A stretch of DNA of 64,000 bases from Syncephalastrum monosporum B8922 (GCA_000697355.1 JNEN01000836.1:1-64000), one strand, 5' to 3'; counted from the stretch's first letter, positions 1-12,304 are shown. Numbers and translations are program-made. The notes: a model not told the origin generated them from the sequence alone.

Positions 1-723
1 TAGTCGTGGACAATGCACCCATTCACACGCATGAAATAAGCATAAAATAATATCAAGTATCGAGGTTATAATTGAGTGTATCTTTTTACCATTCTCCCGG
101 GATTAATACAATTGAACAATTCTGGGCAGTGGCAAAGAGTAAGGCCTAGCGTCATAGGTTTTTGCAGGGTGACACTTTGTCCAAGAGGATTACAGGAGCC
201 TGCCATAGCGTGAAGCAAAGTCACTTCAAAGGGTTCGTCTCGCATTCCTACCAGTGTTCGGATAGATGTCAAAACCGACAACCTATCCAAGCGAATGTGA
301 GATCAGGAAAAAAAAAAGCGATGGAATGGAGTTGATATTCTTGGTCGGTTCCAGTGACGTGAAGAGCGTCTTTCACGAGCGTCCCCGTTTGAAAATCAAG
401 CAACCCCTTGTTCCAATCTGGTGTCCCAGTATATCCAATCTGAGTATTCTTTTATCAGTCTTGCAACAACTGGGCATTGTATTTCTGCTTTTTGAGTATA
501 CTTGACTCGCTTTCGAACGGAAAAGGAACGTTTGACTTATTTCCTACCAGTGAAAAAAAGAAAATCGCCAATAGATTTATTTTTTCATCCCATAATACGT
601 GTTTTTCAGACTAACACTATTTTTATATGTACTAAAATACCCAGCTGCGAGTCCTTCATCACAACATTATTCAAGTTCCTTCTCTTGTTGTTGCGCTTGT
701 GTTGCTCCATCACTTGAGCAACA
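1..723. other. Intergenic, no gene recognised
   Basis: Only short ORFs under 80 codons occur here, on both strands, and none has recognisable motifs. AT-rich runs are frequent. It borders the MITE at 726-899 and lies on the side of the decayed gypsy pol fragment, so it may be old retroelement sequence, but nothing in it shows that directly. Confidence 0.4.
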
Positions 724-725
724 TA

Positions 726-899
726 CAGTAGCCCCGCGGATAAATTATACGCAGATAAGTTATATTCTGGCCTAAGTTATTCTTTTCCAATTTCCCGAGG
801 TGTAATGTATCCGCGCAGCTACGCCGAGATAGGTTATATTCTGGCCTTGGTTATATTTTTTGGGTCTCCCGCGCGTATAACTTATCCGCGCGGCTACTG
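726..899. mobile_element. 174-bp mariner/Tc1-type MITE with 27-bp inverted repeats and TA duplication
   Basis: The left end (726-752) and the reverse complement of the right end (873-899) match at 25 of 27 positions, both starting CAGTAGCC. The element is flanked on each side by TA (724-725 and 900-901), the target-site duplication of Tc1/mariner transposons. It has no coding capacity, so it would need a transposase in trans. Inside, a motif around GGTTATATTCTGGCC occurs twice in direct orientation about 74 bp apart (near 754 and 828), and the GATAAGTTAT core of the terminal repeat recurs. The terminal repeats and TA are seen directly; membership of the mariner superfamily is inferred from the TA duplication and the short CAGT-type ends. 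Confidence 0.8.
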
Positions 900-901
900 T
901 A

Positions 902-1562
902 TCCCACGTCCGTCAGATGAGGAGCACGATCAATGGTACGTAACACCGAAGCGGTGGTCTTAAGAACCGGTTTAGCGTTGGATGCCTCTGGCAAGTCCGG
1001 GGGCTGTAGCATGGTATGGCTGGTTGTTGACTGCGAATATTTATTAAGGCATGTATCGGCATACAATAGTCCATCGTTTGCATATGTTTTCAGTCGTTTG
1101 TTGTCGACATTGTCTTCAACCATGGCGTTCGATATCCGTTTATACTGTTCTCTGCTGGTTTGACAGACGGTGTGCAAAACAACAATGATTTTCTCTTCAT
1201 TCTCGATTCCGTTACGCAGGGTATCCTTGGCGATGGAATGTATGGTGCGAACAGATAGATACTTTCCGCTGCTTCGCTGCGGTCATACGTGAACCTCCGA
1301 TCGGCGTTCCGTGTGTGATTGAGCCCCTCCCCCCAGCGCCTGCACTTGATCACCGGTTCCGTATTCTCGCTCCCGAAGCTGGTGAAGGCCAAGCGGCGCA
1401 TGTAAGAAGCATCAACGGTGTTTTGAACTTCAGTCACGATCGGTGGCAAGGCAATTGTAGCTCGCTCGATTGGTGTATATAGGACGTCTCCACGAGGACC
1501 ATCTAGCCATTCGGTTCGCAATCTAGTGTTGCTAACACAATGGGTGTTTCCCTAAACTGGTC
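902..1562. other. Probable retroelement debris, no intact gene
   Basis: Overlapping minus-strand ORFs of 108 and 143 codons (851-1177 and 1090-1521) lie downstream of the integrase remnant on the same strand, where the 3' end of a gypsy element would be. Their translations show no motif I recognise. Confidence 0.3.
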
Positions 1563-2104
1563 CTATCGTAATTGAAAGTTAGTTTGGCGTAAATGGATGG
1601 AAGCAGTTTGTTTACCAACAATGGCCTCTAGGGTCATGTTCATTATAATTGCACTGTTTAAGATACTTTTGCACATGATCCATGCACTGGTACGACCTAA
1701 CCACCGGTCGCTGAGCTTGCTCTCGGGGTGCTGGTCTCGCATCAGGACTTGTTCACTGGATGCCGAAAAGTCTGCGTCACGATTCTGTTGTTGTTCGACG
1801 TATTGGCGTGCCTCCTGACGGCTGGTCTCCGTCATATGCTGAATGGTCTTCAGCCCACTCGTCACCTCTCGCTCGATCTCGCCCTCCGCGTAGGCTTGGC
1901 GCAGAGCGGGCCATATGGCGGACGTGCGCAATTCATATCCATAGAGAAGCATGGCAGGGGAGAACTTGGCGGATTCGTTTGGCATCGTTCGGATAGCCAG
2001 CAGGGCAGCGTTCACAAAGTCGTCCCATCGGTCACTGCTGTTTCGGTCGCGCGCCAGTTTTGCCATGGCTTGCTTGCACCAGCGTCTGATTCATTCGCTC
2101 ACAC
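1563..2104 (-). pseudogene. Ty3/gypsy retrotransposon integrase, C-terminal fragment, frameshifted
   Basis: The minus-strand translation carries the end of a gypsy-type integrase core. ERMNQTLVQ is followed by MAKLARD, then WDDFVNAALLAIRTMPNES, a PAMLLYGYE block (usually TP-x-x-LLYG) and an SDRWLG segment that normally precedes the GPY/F or chromodomain tail. The first motif is in a different frame from the rest: a GCTT unit is duplicated at 2068-2077, and removing one copy would restore the frame. After RWLG the GPY-like tail is unrecognisable. No reverse transcriptase, RNase H or LTR was found nearby, so this is an old fragment. The family assignment rests on well-known integrase motifs; the duplication as cause of the frameshift is inference. 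Confidence 0.8.
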
Positions 2105-2109
2105 AGTCT

Positions 2110-3761
2110 AACAGTGGCGATTTTCCTTTTTTTTTTTTACTCGTGGGAAAGCTCTGTCCGCAAGTCGTCCATGTGTGAGCTGTTCGAGAAAGGCGGGGAG
2201 TACGTGGAGCCGACCCAAGACGTCTTGGCTGTCAGTATTCGTGTCCTTTTCGCACGTTTATCGGAAGAACCTCTAGTGCGGTCTATTCAAGTGCGAAGTC
2301 TCTGATTAATGTTTATCTCTCCAACCAGCAGCCTAATTTCGGACCTGTACCTTGTTCTTTCATCACTAGAGAAATGCTGTCAAGCAGTGTACGATGGTGG
2401 TATCGCCTTTGACGAGGAGCCCTCCATTTGAAGCACTCAAATGCTTCTACCCTGGCAATGACTTGCTTACTTTCTTTTCGCATAAAGATCGGAGTAGCTT
2501 TTAGTCATTGCATGCATGATACGGCTTGGCTACTAGTACACGAAAGTAAGTAAGCGACGACAAAGTCGCTGGTCAATGGTTGAATTCTGACCTGCCAAAG
2601 CACTTGATAAGACAGCTTTTTGCTAGCTCTCCCGAGATAACGTACGTACAGTAGTGCCACGAATTCTTTTTTACATACTGTATGCAGAACGATAAAAAAA
2701 GAAACTCAGCTCAATGCCTTTTATTGACTCACGCGAGAAATAGGAAGTCAGCAGTGGGTCCTCTTCGACCTCTTCCCATTTGAGTTTACGGTGGCCCTCG
2801 TTCACGACCGGGTTCCTGAGCAGACACTGAGTTGGATATGCCTACAGCCGATCGTCTGTGATCTGATAGCCACCCAGGATCGAGCATAGACAATATGAAG
2901 CGAGATCGACCTTCAATTCTCAAACCTAGACAGAGACAAAGACAGAGAAAGTCCATGAGCTTATGCTGTTGAAGAGAGAAAAAGAGAGCAAACAGACTGG
3001 GTGAGGAAGAGAAGCAACTGTCTTTCCTCAGGGATACAATTATCATATATGTAAGATCCGAATAGATGTATATGTATATAATATATTGTATATTTCTATT
3101 ACTATAATCAAAGGTCTGGAGTTTGAGTTTAAGTTTGTGTTTGTGTGTGCCTGTCGGCAACTGCACATGTCAAACGGCGTGGCGCGGCTTACAGATATGC
3201 ACGCTGACGCTTGGCATTGCGTACAGAAACCGGCTGTCAAACGGCGTGCTACGGCTTATAGCTTCTGCAAAAGAAGTAGCGCAGTGCCGCTAAACCAGAT
3301 TCAATATATAAGACAAGATCGACGGAAGGAGCATGCCAAAAACAGGAGCGGTAATGGCCAAGACATTCTACATGCTTCTTTTCAATACAGTGTCACGAGC
3401 ATATACACGGAAACAAACATTTCGGCACCTTTGCTCTTCCGTAACGTTGCGTAGCACAAGGGTACTGTGCAGCTAGAGGACCTAGGAGCTTGACGAGGCA
3501 TCCGATCTCGTGTGAGCAAAATGTGAAAAAAATGGTACTGTGCACTACATTTGATACAGCATTCGCCTACTTTGCGATGGCACCACAATAGCTCAATCCT
3601 GGATACCAGACACACTCGACACACCAATTCCGTACAAACAGAGGACATCCTACCTTTTCCAGTATACACTAACCTTTGTACGAGTCATTCGGCATTTGCC
3701 TCAAGACACAGTCCAACTTGCACCCCGCAGTACATCAACCAAGACAAAACCGACTCATTGC
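2110..3761. other. Intergenic, low complexity
   Basis: Contains a T-rich run (about 2129-2140), an AT-rich stretch near 3040-3110, and a short imperfect direct repeat (TCAAACGGCGTG followed by CGGCTTA) near 3169 and 3236. No ORF here has recognisable domains. Confidence 0.35.
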
Positions 3762-4072
3762 AATCTACAAAAAAGACGTGAAGAGGGCTCGTAAAATGCA
3801 TCGTGTTAAATACCGCGTTCGTATGCGTTGTGTGCAGCGTGTCACCGATGGCAGATGAGCGTGTGGAGGCCGAGGACGTGAGCAACGTGCACTGGACAGC
3901 GTGACATCTACAAACAGACGTGAAGAGGGCTCGTAAAAATGCATCGTATCAAATACCGCGCTCGCAAGTGTTGCGTGCAGCGTGTCACCGATGGCAGATG
4001 AGCGTGTGGAAGGCGAGGACGTGAGCCGCGTGCCTGGACAGCGTGGCATCTACAAAAAAGACGTGAAGAATG
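3762..4072. repeat. 142-bp tandem duplication, two units plus a partial third
   Basis: Unit 1 (3762-3904) and unit 2 (3905-4046) are near-identical, differing by scattered substitutions and 1-nt indels. A third copy starts at 4047 and diverges after about 25 bp. Each unit begins TCTACAAA followed by GACGTGAAGA and contains GTGTCACCGATGGCAGATGA. Reading frames are not kept between units because of the indels, so it does not look like a protein repeat. Confidence 0.8.
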
Positions 4073-5436
4073 CCATAGCTCGTGGTATCGAAGTGTTTAC
4101 AATGCACTGTGGATGGACTTGGTTGGGAACCTGGAACTGGGGTGATCTGCGAGCTGATTGGCTAAGTGATGAACACGAAAATAGCTTGGTATCGATGCAC
4201 TGCGTTGTAGTGCTGGTACTTGCACATGTCCATTGTCACCTAAGAGAGAGGGTGGCTGTAGCATGGAAAGGTAGTAAGAGGCCTGTCTGCAGTGTTGGCG
4301 GCTTGGCTGGGGATGGTACGCAGTGATGGATCAATTTCTGTGCATGGATGGATGTGGTGAAAAACCTGTTCTGATGTGGATATGCGTTGATGGTGGCGTG
4401 GCCATCGCCAAGGAGTGCGTGCTGCTTTTTGGTCAGTGTGCTGTGCTGTGCGGTCTTGTGTTACCGGACACGAGGTGCAAGTGGGCATGTTTGAGTCTGT
4501 GCAACGCGTCATGCCGGTCGGCGTGCGGCAATTGGAATCTTGCATGATTACAACTCAGGGACGTACCTTTGCTGGTGTCCCTCAATGCTTGCTGCCGTAA
4601 CGGAAAGATCCCCGTGGCAAGCCTACAGGAAACAGAGCGTGTGGATGGAGACTAGAAAGAAGGAGAAACAAGAAAGAAAAATAAATCAGTGCAAGGTGGT
4701 GACCACCCAAGGCTATTTACGCGTGATACTCGGCACCCATCGTCATCTTGGTTCAATGAGCGCCCAGCATGGCTTTCATTTCACCTTCAGCGGGGTGCAG
4801 AAGCAAGATCAGTTTGAGCGAATTGTGTTTGGAGAAGAAGATCCGGAATGATCGAGAGATTGGGGCACGTACCTTTTCTCCCAGAGTAAAGCGGTGATCG
4901 TGGTCTAATCTGACTGCGATGCAACGCGATTGGCCAAGTGATCCTTGCTCTGTCCACGGCAATGAGCACACGCGTCAGGGATGGCAGACACAAGAGCAAA
5001 GTAGACGCCTGTCCATGGATTTTGACTTTGGGCGCGTAAGGCTGAGAGAACAGCAGCATCTGGTGTTGTCAATCGGGTCAGGACTGCTTAAATTTACATG
5101 ACTCGACCACCGTACACATGCCATAAGAAACGTTCAAGGGCCATTCAATACAAAATAATGTATCAAAGGCCCATAGAAACAGTAGATAGCCCCAAGATAA
5201 TGTGTATCACCCTGCTTGCCCGTCGATAGGATCATGTGGGAGCCAAAGAAATAGACCTTGATCGCCCCCAAAAGCCGGTTACATTTGTCTAGAAGGCTTA
5301 CGGATGAGGAAATACAGAGCAGAGGGCAAAGAAAAGTGTAATGGAAGGAAGCCACATCGGCGTACGTAATCACTGAGCTTCTTCGACTATCTATCTTGAC
5401 AAGTGTTGTATTCATTTCATATCATGCCATTCAAAT
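4073..5436. other. Intergenic with unassigned short ORFs
   Basis: ORFs up to 103 codons occur on both strands, for example 4540-4851 (+) and 4240-4545 (-). A 93-codon minus-strand ORF at 5134-5415 has a protein-like composition with hydrophobic C-terminal half. I recognise no domain in any of them and do not call them genes. Confidence 0.3.
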
Positions 5437-5480
5437 CATAGCATAGCATAGCATAGCATAGCATAGCATAGCATAGCATA
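5437..5480. repeat. (CATAG)n microsatellite
   Basis: About nine perfect copies of the pentamer CATAG, followed by imperfect copies. A related short GTCAT repeat occurs near 6186-6210. Confidence 0.95.
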
Positions 5481-8009
5481 TCATTTTATTACGTTCCGTT
5501 GCGTTCTGTATACATGAATCAATCACCAAGGTAAACATTGTAGCCATGATATGCGCTTAAACCCCTCAATCTGACCAGCAAGGGAGCCTGCTTTCTTGAA
5601 CAATGTGTTTAAAATGCACTTGTAGAATGTTTCCGTCATTACCGGTCCTGTTTTCAGGATGATCTTTCCGTGGAACTGGTTTCCCGCTTTTAATCCTGGT
5701 CAAGCGGCACTGCGCCACTTCTTTTACAGGAGCTATAGGCCATAACACGTCCTTTGACAAGAGTTACCGACAGGCACACACGAACTCCAAACTTTTGCTG
5801 GATGATAACAGGAAAAAATGAATATATGCATGCGTCCAATTCTTACATACAGGATCATTGTATTCGTGAACAAAAGCCTCTGCTTCTGTTCCTCACACAG
5901 TCTGATCGCCCTTTCTCTCTTTTCCTCTTTTCGGCAACATAAGCAGATGGTTATCTCTGTCTATGTTTGAGATTAGAAGGTGGATTTCGCGTCAATTAGT
6001 CTAGGCTCATCGACTGATTGCGCGTTGAGCATTAGGCGTACGAGCCTTTCTGTCTGCCATGAAGGTGAGAAACATAAAAATAGCTGTTATTTCTTTCCAC
6101 GAGTGCCGATCGTCTCTCTATATACTCAGCAGCGTATATCCATAAGTTGCCTGTACCTACACTTCAAGTTAGGTGCTGACTGGATGTCATGTCATGTCAT
6201 ATCGTGTCATCTTGCTTATTTACTTAATTTGAGACGAGCAGTCCGTCTGTTCCCATGCATATAATGATGCCTTACTAAAGGACGAGTCTGAACTCTTGGA
6301 GTAAAATATAGTCCGCTCTTTTGTGATGCATACTCTGCTGGACATACAGCATGCCGCCTTGGGGGCATTTGTATTTGACAGAACGAATGAGACGCTCCTC
6401 TTTTATAGAAACGAAGAAGTGTTTTATTGGAGCCGCAGTTGGTGTCTAGACTATATTTAGTGCAAAGCACAGGCCACAGCACCTCTCCACATTATGAAAC
6501 AGACCATGGAGAACATATGCTTCCCATCGGGGCTGCCCTAAGAAGTTCATTGCAGTAGTTTTTCAAATAAAGTTGCAATACAGTACCTTTTTGACTCTTT
6601 ATATATAAGCACAGCTACTTGTATTCCCATATGAATATGTACACGACACGTTAACAACTCAAAGTTTATTTTAGGCACAATAGAGCGGTGATACAAGGTT
6701 TCTCCGATACTCAGATTGCTGTGGATTCATCGCACTGTCTACCTCTTCTTGTTGACAATGGACTCTGTTACTTCTTTTCTTTTCACCCACCCACCACAGC
6801 ACCTGCCCCAGCACTCACATTCCCACACCCTATTCTCACCTGACTCCTGAGAGTGAAAATATCTTCACCAACGCTAGACCTCATTGGCTACAGGTAAAAT
6901 AATTTCACTCTCAGGCATCTCAAAAACTATATAAACGCGTCCTTTTTTCGCCTCTCTCGCTTTTCTTTTCTTTTCTTTATTCAGCGGAGGGTTCCCCGGG
7001 GTTGGCAGGCCCCAGGCCCGAGGATGCTAACAAGCTGACGACTCAAAGGCTGCCGTGCTTGTATAAAGAATACCGGGTAGGAAGTGGGGGCCCCTTTCCT
7101 ATCAGACTCTAGCCAGGGTTGATGACGGGTTCCGGTTTGGGCACAAATCCCAAAGGGTGGAAAGAGAATCGACGAGCGCCTATCTCCACGCGATGATTCT
7201 CGGGCAACGGACTACCTTCGGGTAGGACGGCTAAGAGGCACTCATTCCCTTTTTTATGGCAAAAGTATGAATGATAAATCACAACAAGGAAAGGAAGAGG
7301 TGGGCTTTCTTTTTTATGCGACACGCGACGCATCTTTCGTGTGCCCTTTTGTACGCGTTCTGGACTGACCGCGCATTTTTATTGGCTGCAAAATGTTTGC
7401 TTTGGTTCGTGTTGCTATTTGTCACTGTAGCATGCGTCTTCATTTGGCTTATGCTTGTAATCAAGATTGGGAACTTTTTCCCTGACAAAAAAATCGCAAG
7501 AGATGCTCCTTACGCATGAACCCCAGCAAAACTAAAAGCGGATCGCAAGATACCGAACACTGTCCCTGCCACAGTGTAGGGTACAGTAGTGCACACTACT
7601 TCCACAATTGATAAATATTGATGCTCGTATTATGCGGATCTTATGCATATCGGAATGACTTTACGCATTCTCATGAAAGAAAAGCATGAAGCTCAAGCGC
7701 TAGACGCGAGCGAGATACAGATGTATGTCATTGCTATCCAACTGCTTTGGCTCTGCTTGGGAGTCGCCAGGAAAAAGAATGTGCATGGTATTTCTAGGAA
7801 GATTATTTTTCTGTATGCACGCGTCCCTTGCCATATCGGTCAGCGTACAAGTGCTTCTGATATTAGTAAATTTCCGGTATGGTGTCCTTGACTCATATTT
7901 TGTATTATTACCGAACTCTGTGGTGAATATTCATATTAGAGTAAGTTCTTCACGCGTCTTACCATTGGACACAATGTACAATCTTTATTTTTAATTTTTA
8001 AAGGATAAT
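5481..8009. other. Intergenic, unexplained GC-rich block at about 6980-7260
   Basis: Most of this stretch is ordinary AT-rich intergenic DNA. At 6935-6990 a TATA-like sequence and a CT-rich tract precede a GC-rich block (about 6983-7260) that stands out from its surroundings. A 74-codon minus-strand ORF (7109-7333) covers part of it. I could not match it to a known gene, RNA or LTR. Confidence 0.35.
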
Positions 8010-9347
8010 TTAGAAGCGCTTCATCCGGTTACTGTTATCGTACATGCGGTAGGCAATGAACAATACGCCCACCAGTGCGCCCGCCGCCAAAAGCTTGAGC
8101 ATAAAAGACCAGAAACCGCCACTGCGCTTGCTAGACTTGGGTGGAGGAGGGGACTGTATACGGTTCCAATGAGCCACCCTCTGCGTATCGCTTTTTCTCT
8201 GTAATCAACTTACCGTAGTCGCTTCCTTCTTCTTGGGAATCAACGTCCGTGTGACGACACTGACGATATCATGGTTATCGGTGACTTCGCCGGTATGCGC
8301 AGAGAAGCCAAGGTAGAGCTGTTCGGGCAGTTTAACGTCACCCGCCTTGAAGCACTCAGTCCACTCATCCTCCTCACGCCAGATCAAGTCCAGCTGCATG
8401 TAGTTGTTTTTGTAGTAGGTCAGCTTGGCCTTGGTAGGGAACGACTTTGAACGGAAGTTGGCCTGTCGATTGCAATTAAGTGACCTGATTGGCCTTGACT
8501 GTTCCTGAATGCGTGTATACCTCACAGCCCGCGAGTTGCGTTGTCGAGCCGTCCTTGGAGTTGTCGTAAGAAGTGACGCCATCGCCAATCATGCTTGACA
8601 CATAAGGGAAGGTATGGCGCTATGTAGCATCGTTGCGTCAATACAGAGTGGACAGATAGGATGCAAGACAAGGCTTACATGAGCACGTTCATTGTCATAG
8701 GTGTCGAAGAAGATACCGAGACCCTCGAAGCGGTCAGCGGAGCCAAAGACGGGGCCGACCGTGGCTCTGTCCTTGGTCAGCCACACTACATGGGAAGGCA
8801 GAATCAAAAAATCAGACATCAGAAATCAGAAGCTAAGCCCAGCCGCACCCCAAGCAACAGCACGGTTCAACTTACTCGCAAAGCCGTCGCCATACAAATG
8901 GCCCGATTGTCCATCGACATCAAACTCAAACTCGATTTCAAAGTTGGCAGCAGTCAGAGGCTAATGCACCAGAATGTCAGTAACAGCAGCAGTAGCAGAG
9001 TGTCTATGTGTGCATATAAAATGGTTTGTTACCAGACGGGACCAAAGGTAGCCTTGTTGGGATTGGCGATTGTTGGTAAGGCGAATGTGACGGTTGGTGT
9101 TGATAATGGCATCACCGCCAAAGTCAAACCAGCGATTCTGGAGGTCATCGTCTGTTTGTGTCGAGATGAGTACGAACATCGAACAGACGAGTCAGGGTGG
9201 CCCTGTCCTGGACGCGTATGTGAGAATCAAACAAGTACCTATGTAGGGCATGGAGATCGAATGGGTCCGGAGAGGAACACTGGCCTGGGCAGCCACACAC
9301 GAAAGCGCAGCCAGAGCTGCGAGAAGCGTCAAGAACGTAGAACGCAT
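8010..9347 (-). CDS. L-type lectin, VIP36/Emp46-47/ERGIC-53 family cargo receptor
   Basis: A type I membrane protein of about 303 residues in seven exons: 9239-9347, 9033-9151, 8876-8960, 8679-8785, 8521-8619, 8214-8462 and 8010-8153. The exon lengths sum to an exact reading frame. It starts with a signal peptide (MRSTFLTLLAALAALS). The legume-lectin-like domain follows, with the family blocks QGYLWSRLPLTA, FEIEFEFDVDG, GDGFAMWLTKDR, LGIFFDTYDNE (metal- and sugar-binding region) and a late YLGFSAHTGEVTDNHDI block. A proline-rich linker, one transmembrane helix and a short cytosolic tail ending MKRF complete it; the lysine at -3 resembles a COPI retrieval signal. Proteins of this family bind high-mannose glycans on cargo and cycle between ER and Golgi. 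Which paralogue it is cannot be decided here. The start is the only ATG before the signal peptide. Confidence 0.93.
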
Positions 9348-10605
9348 GAGTCTCGGATGAAGCAGAAGCCAAAAGACGCGCGATATTGTAAACCGTCCAC
9401 TTGCCTGCCCTTCATTTGGTCTCAATGCTTCCCTGGGTTCAAATTCCGATCTCAATCACCGACCGACTCTTGTCCGTGACGCAAATGCAAATGCTGTAAT
9501 TCCCTGTGGCAGCAGTAAAAGCATCGTCTGTACTTCTTTCTCTTACTGTAGTGCCTCATGCATTAGGTCAATGCTACTAAATACAAGTCCATTGTTCTAA
9601 TATATATATATATATATATTATTTCAAAACATAGATGTGTCTTGCTGGAGAATAATATTCAGAGAGCTGTTCATAGAAAAAAGCCCTGATCCTTGCTTCG
9701 CTACTGGGGCCATATGTACAAGACCAGGTTACAGCATTGGCTAATAGGATATTATACAAGGCACCTCGTTCTGACGCATGGTGAAGAACAGCTACTTTTT
9801 GTGTCCTTTGTACTGACTTTCTAGCACAAAAGCAGCGCACAGATATTTCACAAGCTGTTCCATAAAGCGTACAGTGAATACATATATGAAGGGCGATCTT
9901 TAAAACATGGGCTGTACATGCCTGTGCATCAAGTAGCGCGTGGGACGTACAAAAGTAAGACTCGAGAGAAACACAGAGTATTCATTTTATAGAACAGCCA
10001 GATGGAGACATGGGGGCGCTTCACCTGCTGAATGCATATGCAAGAGACAAACGCCAACACAAACACGACACATTTGAATCGGAGTAAAAAAAGAGACAGC
10101 AGAGAAGCAAGGGAAAGGGGACAGCCCAGGGGGCGGGGAGGGGAGGGTGCTTCTACTTGTAGATGATAAGCCCTTGATCTTTCAAAAGAGAAATAAGAGG
10201 AGAAACCATTCGAAGCTGTGAATGCAAGGATGCCAAATCGGGGATGGGGGCGAGTATCCAAGGATCAGAGGGGTTTTTAGGTGTGCGTGCACTCTGTTTG
10301 AGCGTGCGCATACGTGTGAGTGCGTGTGTGTGTGTATGTGTGTGTGTGTATGTGTGTATGTGCGGAAGGAATAGTGTGATTAAGTGGGAACGTCAAAGTG
10401 GGAAGGAGAGAGAGAGAGAAAGAGAGAGGGGGGGGCGGATGGGCGGTGATTGAGACTCCTTTTCATCCCCTCTTCCCTTCCTTGTGTCTCAATCTCGCTT
10501 CTCTCTTCTTTCCCCTCTTGACTTGTAAAGGGCTTCCGTTGCTTTTGCCCTTCCATTTCACCTTCTGTTTCTGTTTCTGCTTCTTTTCAATTTTCCCCAA
10601 CAACC
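9348..10605. other. Divergent intergenic region between lectin and septin genes
   Basis: Holds a (TA)n tract at about 9600-9619, a (GT)n tract at about 10323-10362, a (GA)n tract at about 10404-10430, and a CT-rich leader just upstream of the septin ATG. It should contain both promoters. No additional gene is supported. Confidence 0.5.
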
Positions 10606-12093
10606 ATGACCGTCTCTTCGCCCACTGAGGTCGCCCCGCCTCCGCCGCCGGTCCCCATCACGTCGCTTGGCACCGGTATCGCCAACCTGCCCAACCAGCG
10701 GCACAAAATCGTCGCCAAGAATGGTGCCAACTTCACTCTGATGGTCTGCGGTAAGTGTCTACTGCGATCTGGGTGATATTGATATTGACGGACGGTCGAG
10801 ACTAGGCGAATCGGGTGTGGGCAAGACCACGTTTGTGAACACACTCTTCACATCGACGATCAAGGAGCCCAAGAACCTGAGCAAACGCCGCCTGCGTCCG
10901 GCGAGCAAGACTGTGCAGATTCAGATCACCAAGGCTGGTGAGTTGAAGACCGTTTGATTGAGTGCGTCGAAGCTTATGGATAGGGCATCATAGAGCTCGA
11001 GGAGAAGATGTTCAAGGTCAAGTTGACTATCATTGACACACCTGGTTTCGGCGACTATGTGAACAACCGACACAGTTGGATCCCGATCGTGGACTTTATC
11101 GATGACCAACACGAGAAGTATATGCGACAGGAGCAGCAGCCTTGCCGTGAGGGTGTCGTGGACATGCGTGTCCATGCCTGCCTCTACTTTATCAAGCCAA
11201 CCGGCCACACGTAAGCTGAGCAACCGAACGAGTGCAAAGAGTGCTAAACGGGGGTATTAGACTGTCTCCTCTGGATATTGAGGTGATGAAGCGTCTCGGG
11301 TCACGCGTGAACCTGATCCCGGTGATTGCCAAAGCGGACACCTTGACACCCGCTGATTTGGCAAAGTTCAAGCAAAATGTAAGGGAATCCCGGACCTTTT
11401 TTTTTTTTTATTTTACCCCTTACTTTTGATCCTGGGGGGAAACTCCTGAGGAAACACCAAAACACAAACGCACATACACAGAGAGCTAACACGCATACTC
11501 CTTTTTGCAAGATCCGCGATGTGGTTGCGGCGCAAGAGATCCAAGTCTACTCGTGTCCAATCGAGAGCGAAGATGAGACGACGACCAAGAGAAACGCCAA
11601 CATTATGGCCTCGCTGCCGTTTGCCGTGATTGGCTCGACCGAAGATGTCATGACCTTGGACGGACGACGCGTCAAGGGCCGTCAGTATTCGTGGGGCTGT
11701 GCCGAGGTCGAAAACGACGACCACTGCGACTTCCGCAAGCTGCGCAGCCTGCTGATCCGCACGCATATGCTGGATTTAATCACGACCACCGAAGAACTGC
11801 ACTACGAAAACTACCGCCAGACCCAGATGGAGACCCGCAAGTTTGGCGACCCGCGGTCCCAGCCCACGGAGAATGCCAAGTTCAAGGAAGAGGAAGAAAA
11901 CCTGCGTAAGCGTTTCACGGAGCAGGTCAAGGCCGAAGAGGCGCGTTTCCGCCGGTGGGAGCAGCAGCTGCTGAGTGAGCGCGACCGTCTGCATAAAGAG
12001 CTCGAGGGTCAAAGTGAACGTATCAAGGAGCTCCAGAACGAACTCGATGCTTACTATTACACTCACAACAGTCCAAGATCTGTCCGAAAATAA
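10606..12093 (+). CDS. CDC3: Septin, CDC3/AspB group
   Basis: Five exons (10606-10750, 10806-10937, 10994-11210, 11261-11378, 11512-12093) give 397 residues. The polybasic/N-terminal block [15 protein letters not shown] is followed by the septin GTPase domain: G1 GESGVGKT (about residues 49-56), G3 [12 protein letters not shown], and G4 AKADTLT. Next is the septin unique element with [20 protein letters not shown] and ELHYENYR, then an acidic/basic C-terminal coiled coil. The [10 protein letters not shown] linker and the coiled-coil sequence are typical of the CDC3/AspB group. Septins polymerise into heteromeric filaments at the plasma membrane and septum or hyphal branch sites. The acceptor of exon 3 (AG|AGCTCGAGG) was chosen because it restores the conserved AELEEK. 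The ATG has a good context after a CT-rich leader. Confidence 0.95.
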
Positions 12094-12304
12094 TATAATT
12101 AGTACTACCTCTTCCCTCTTTTTTTCTTTCTCTTTCTTTTTCTAACCATTTACCTTCCTACCCGCACACACCATCCTCACTCAGTCACTCCAATCTCACA
12201 CCATAATTAGCTCGCTTCTCTTCTTTTCTCTCTCTTTTTTTTTTACGATAACACAATATACTTTTTTCTCTCTTCATCATCGATATATTATTATAAAACA
12301 AGTA

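Noticed and set aside
8661..9479. 272-codon plus-strand ORF
   Set aside because: It runs antisense across exons and introns of the L-type lectin gene and has no domain; the lectin exons sum to a perfect frame.
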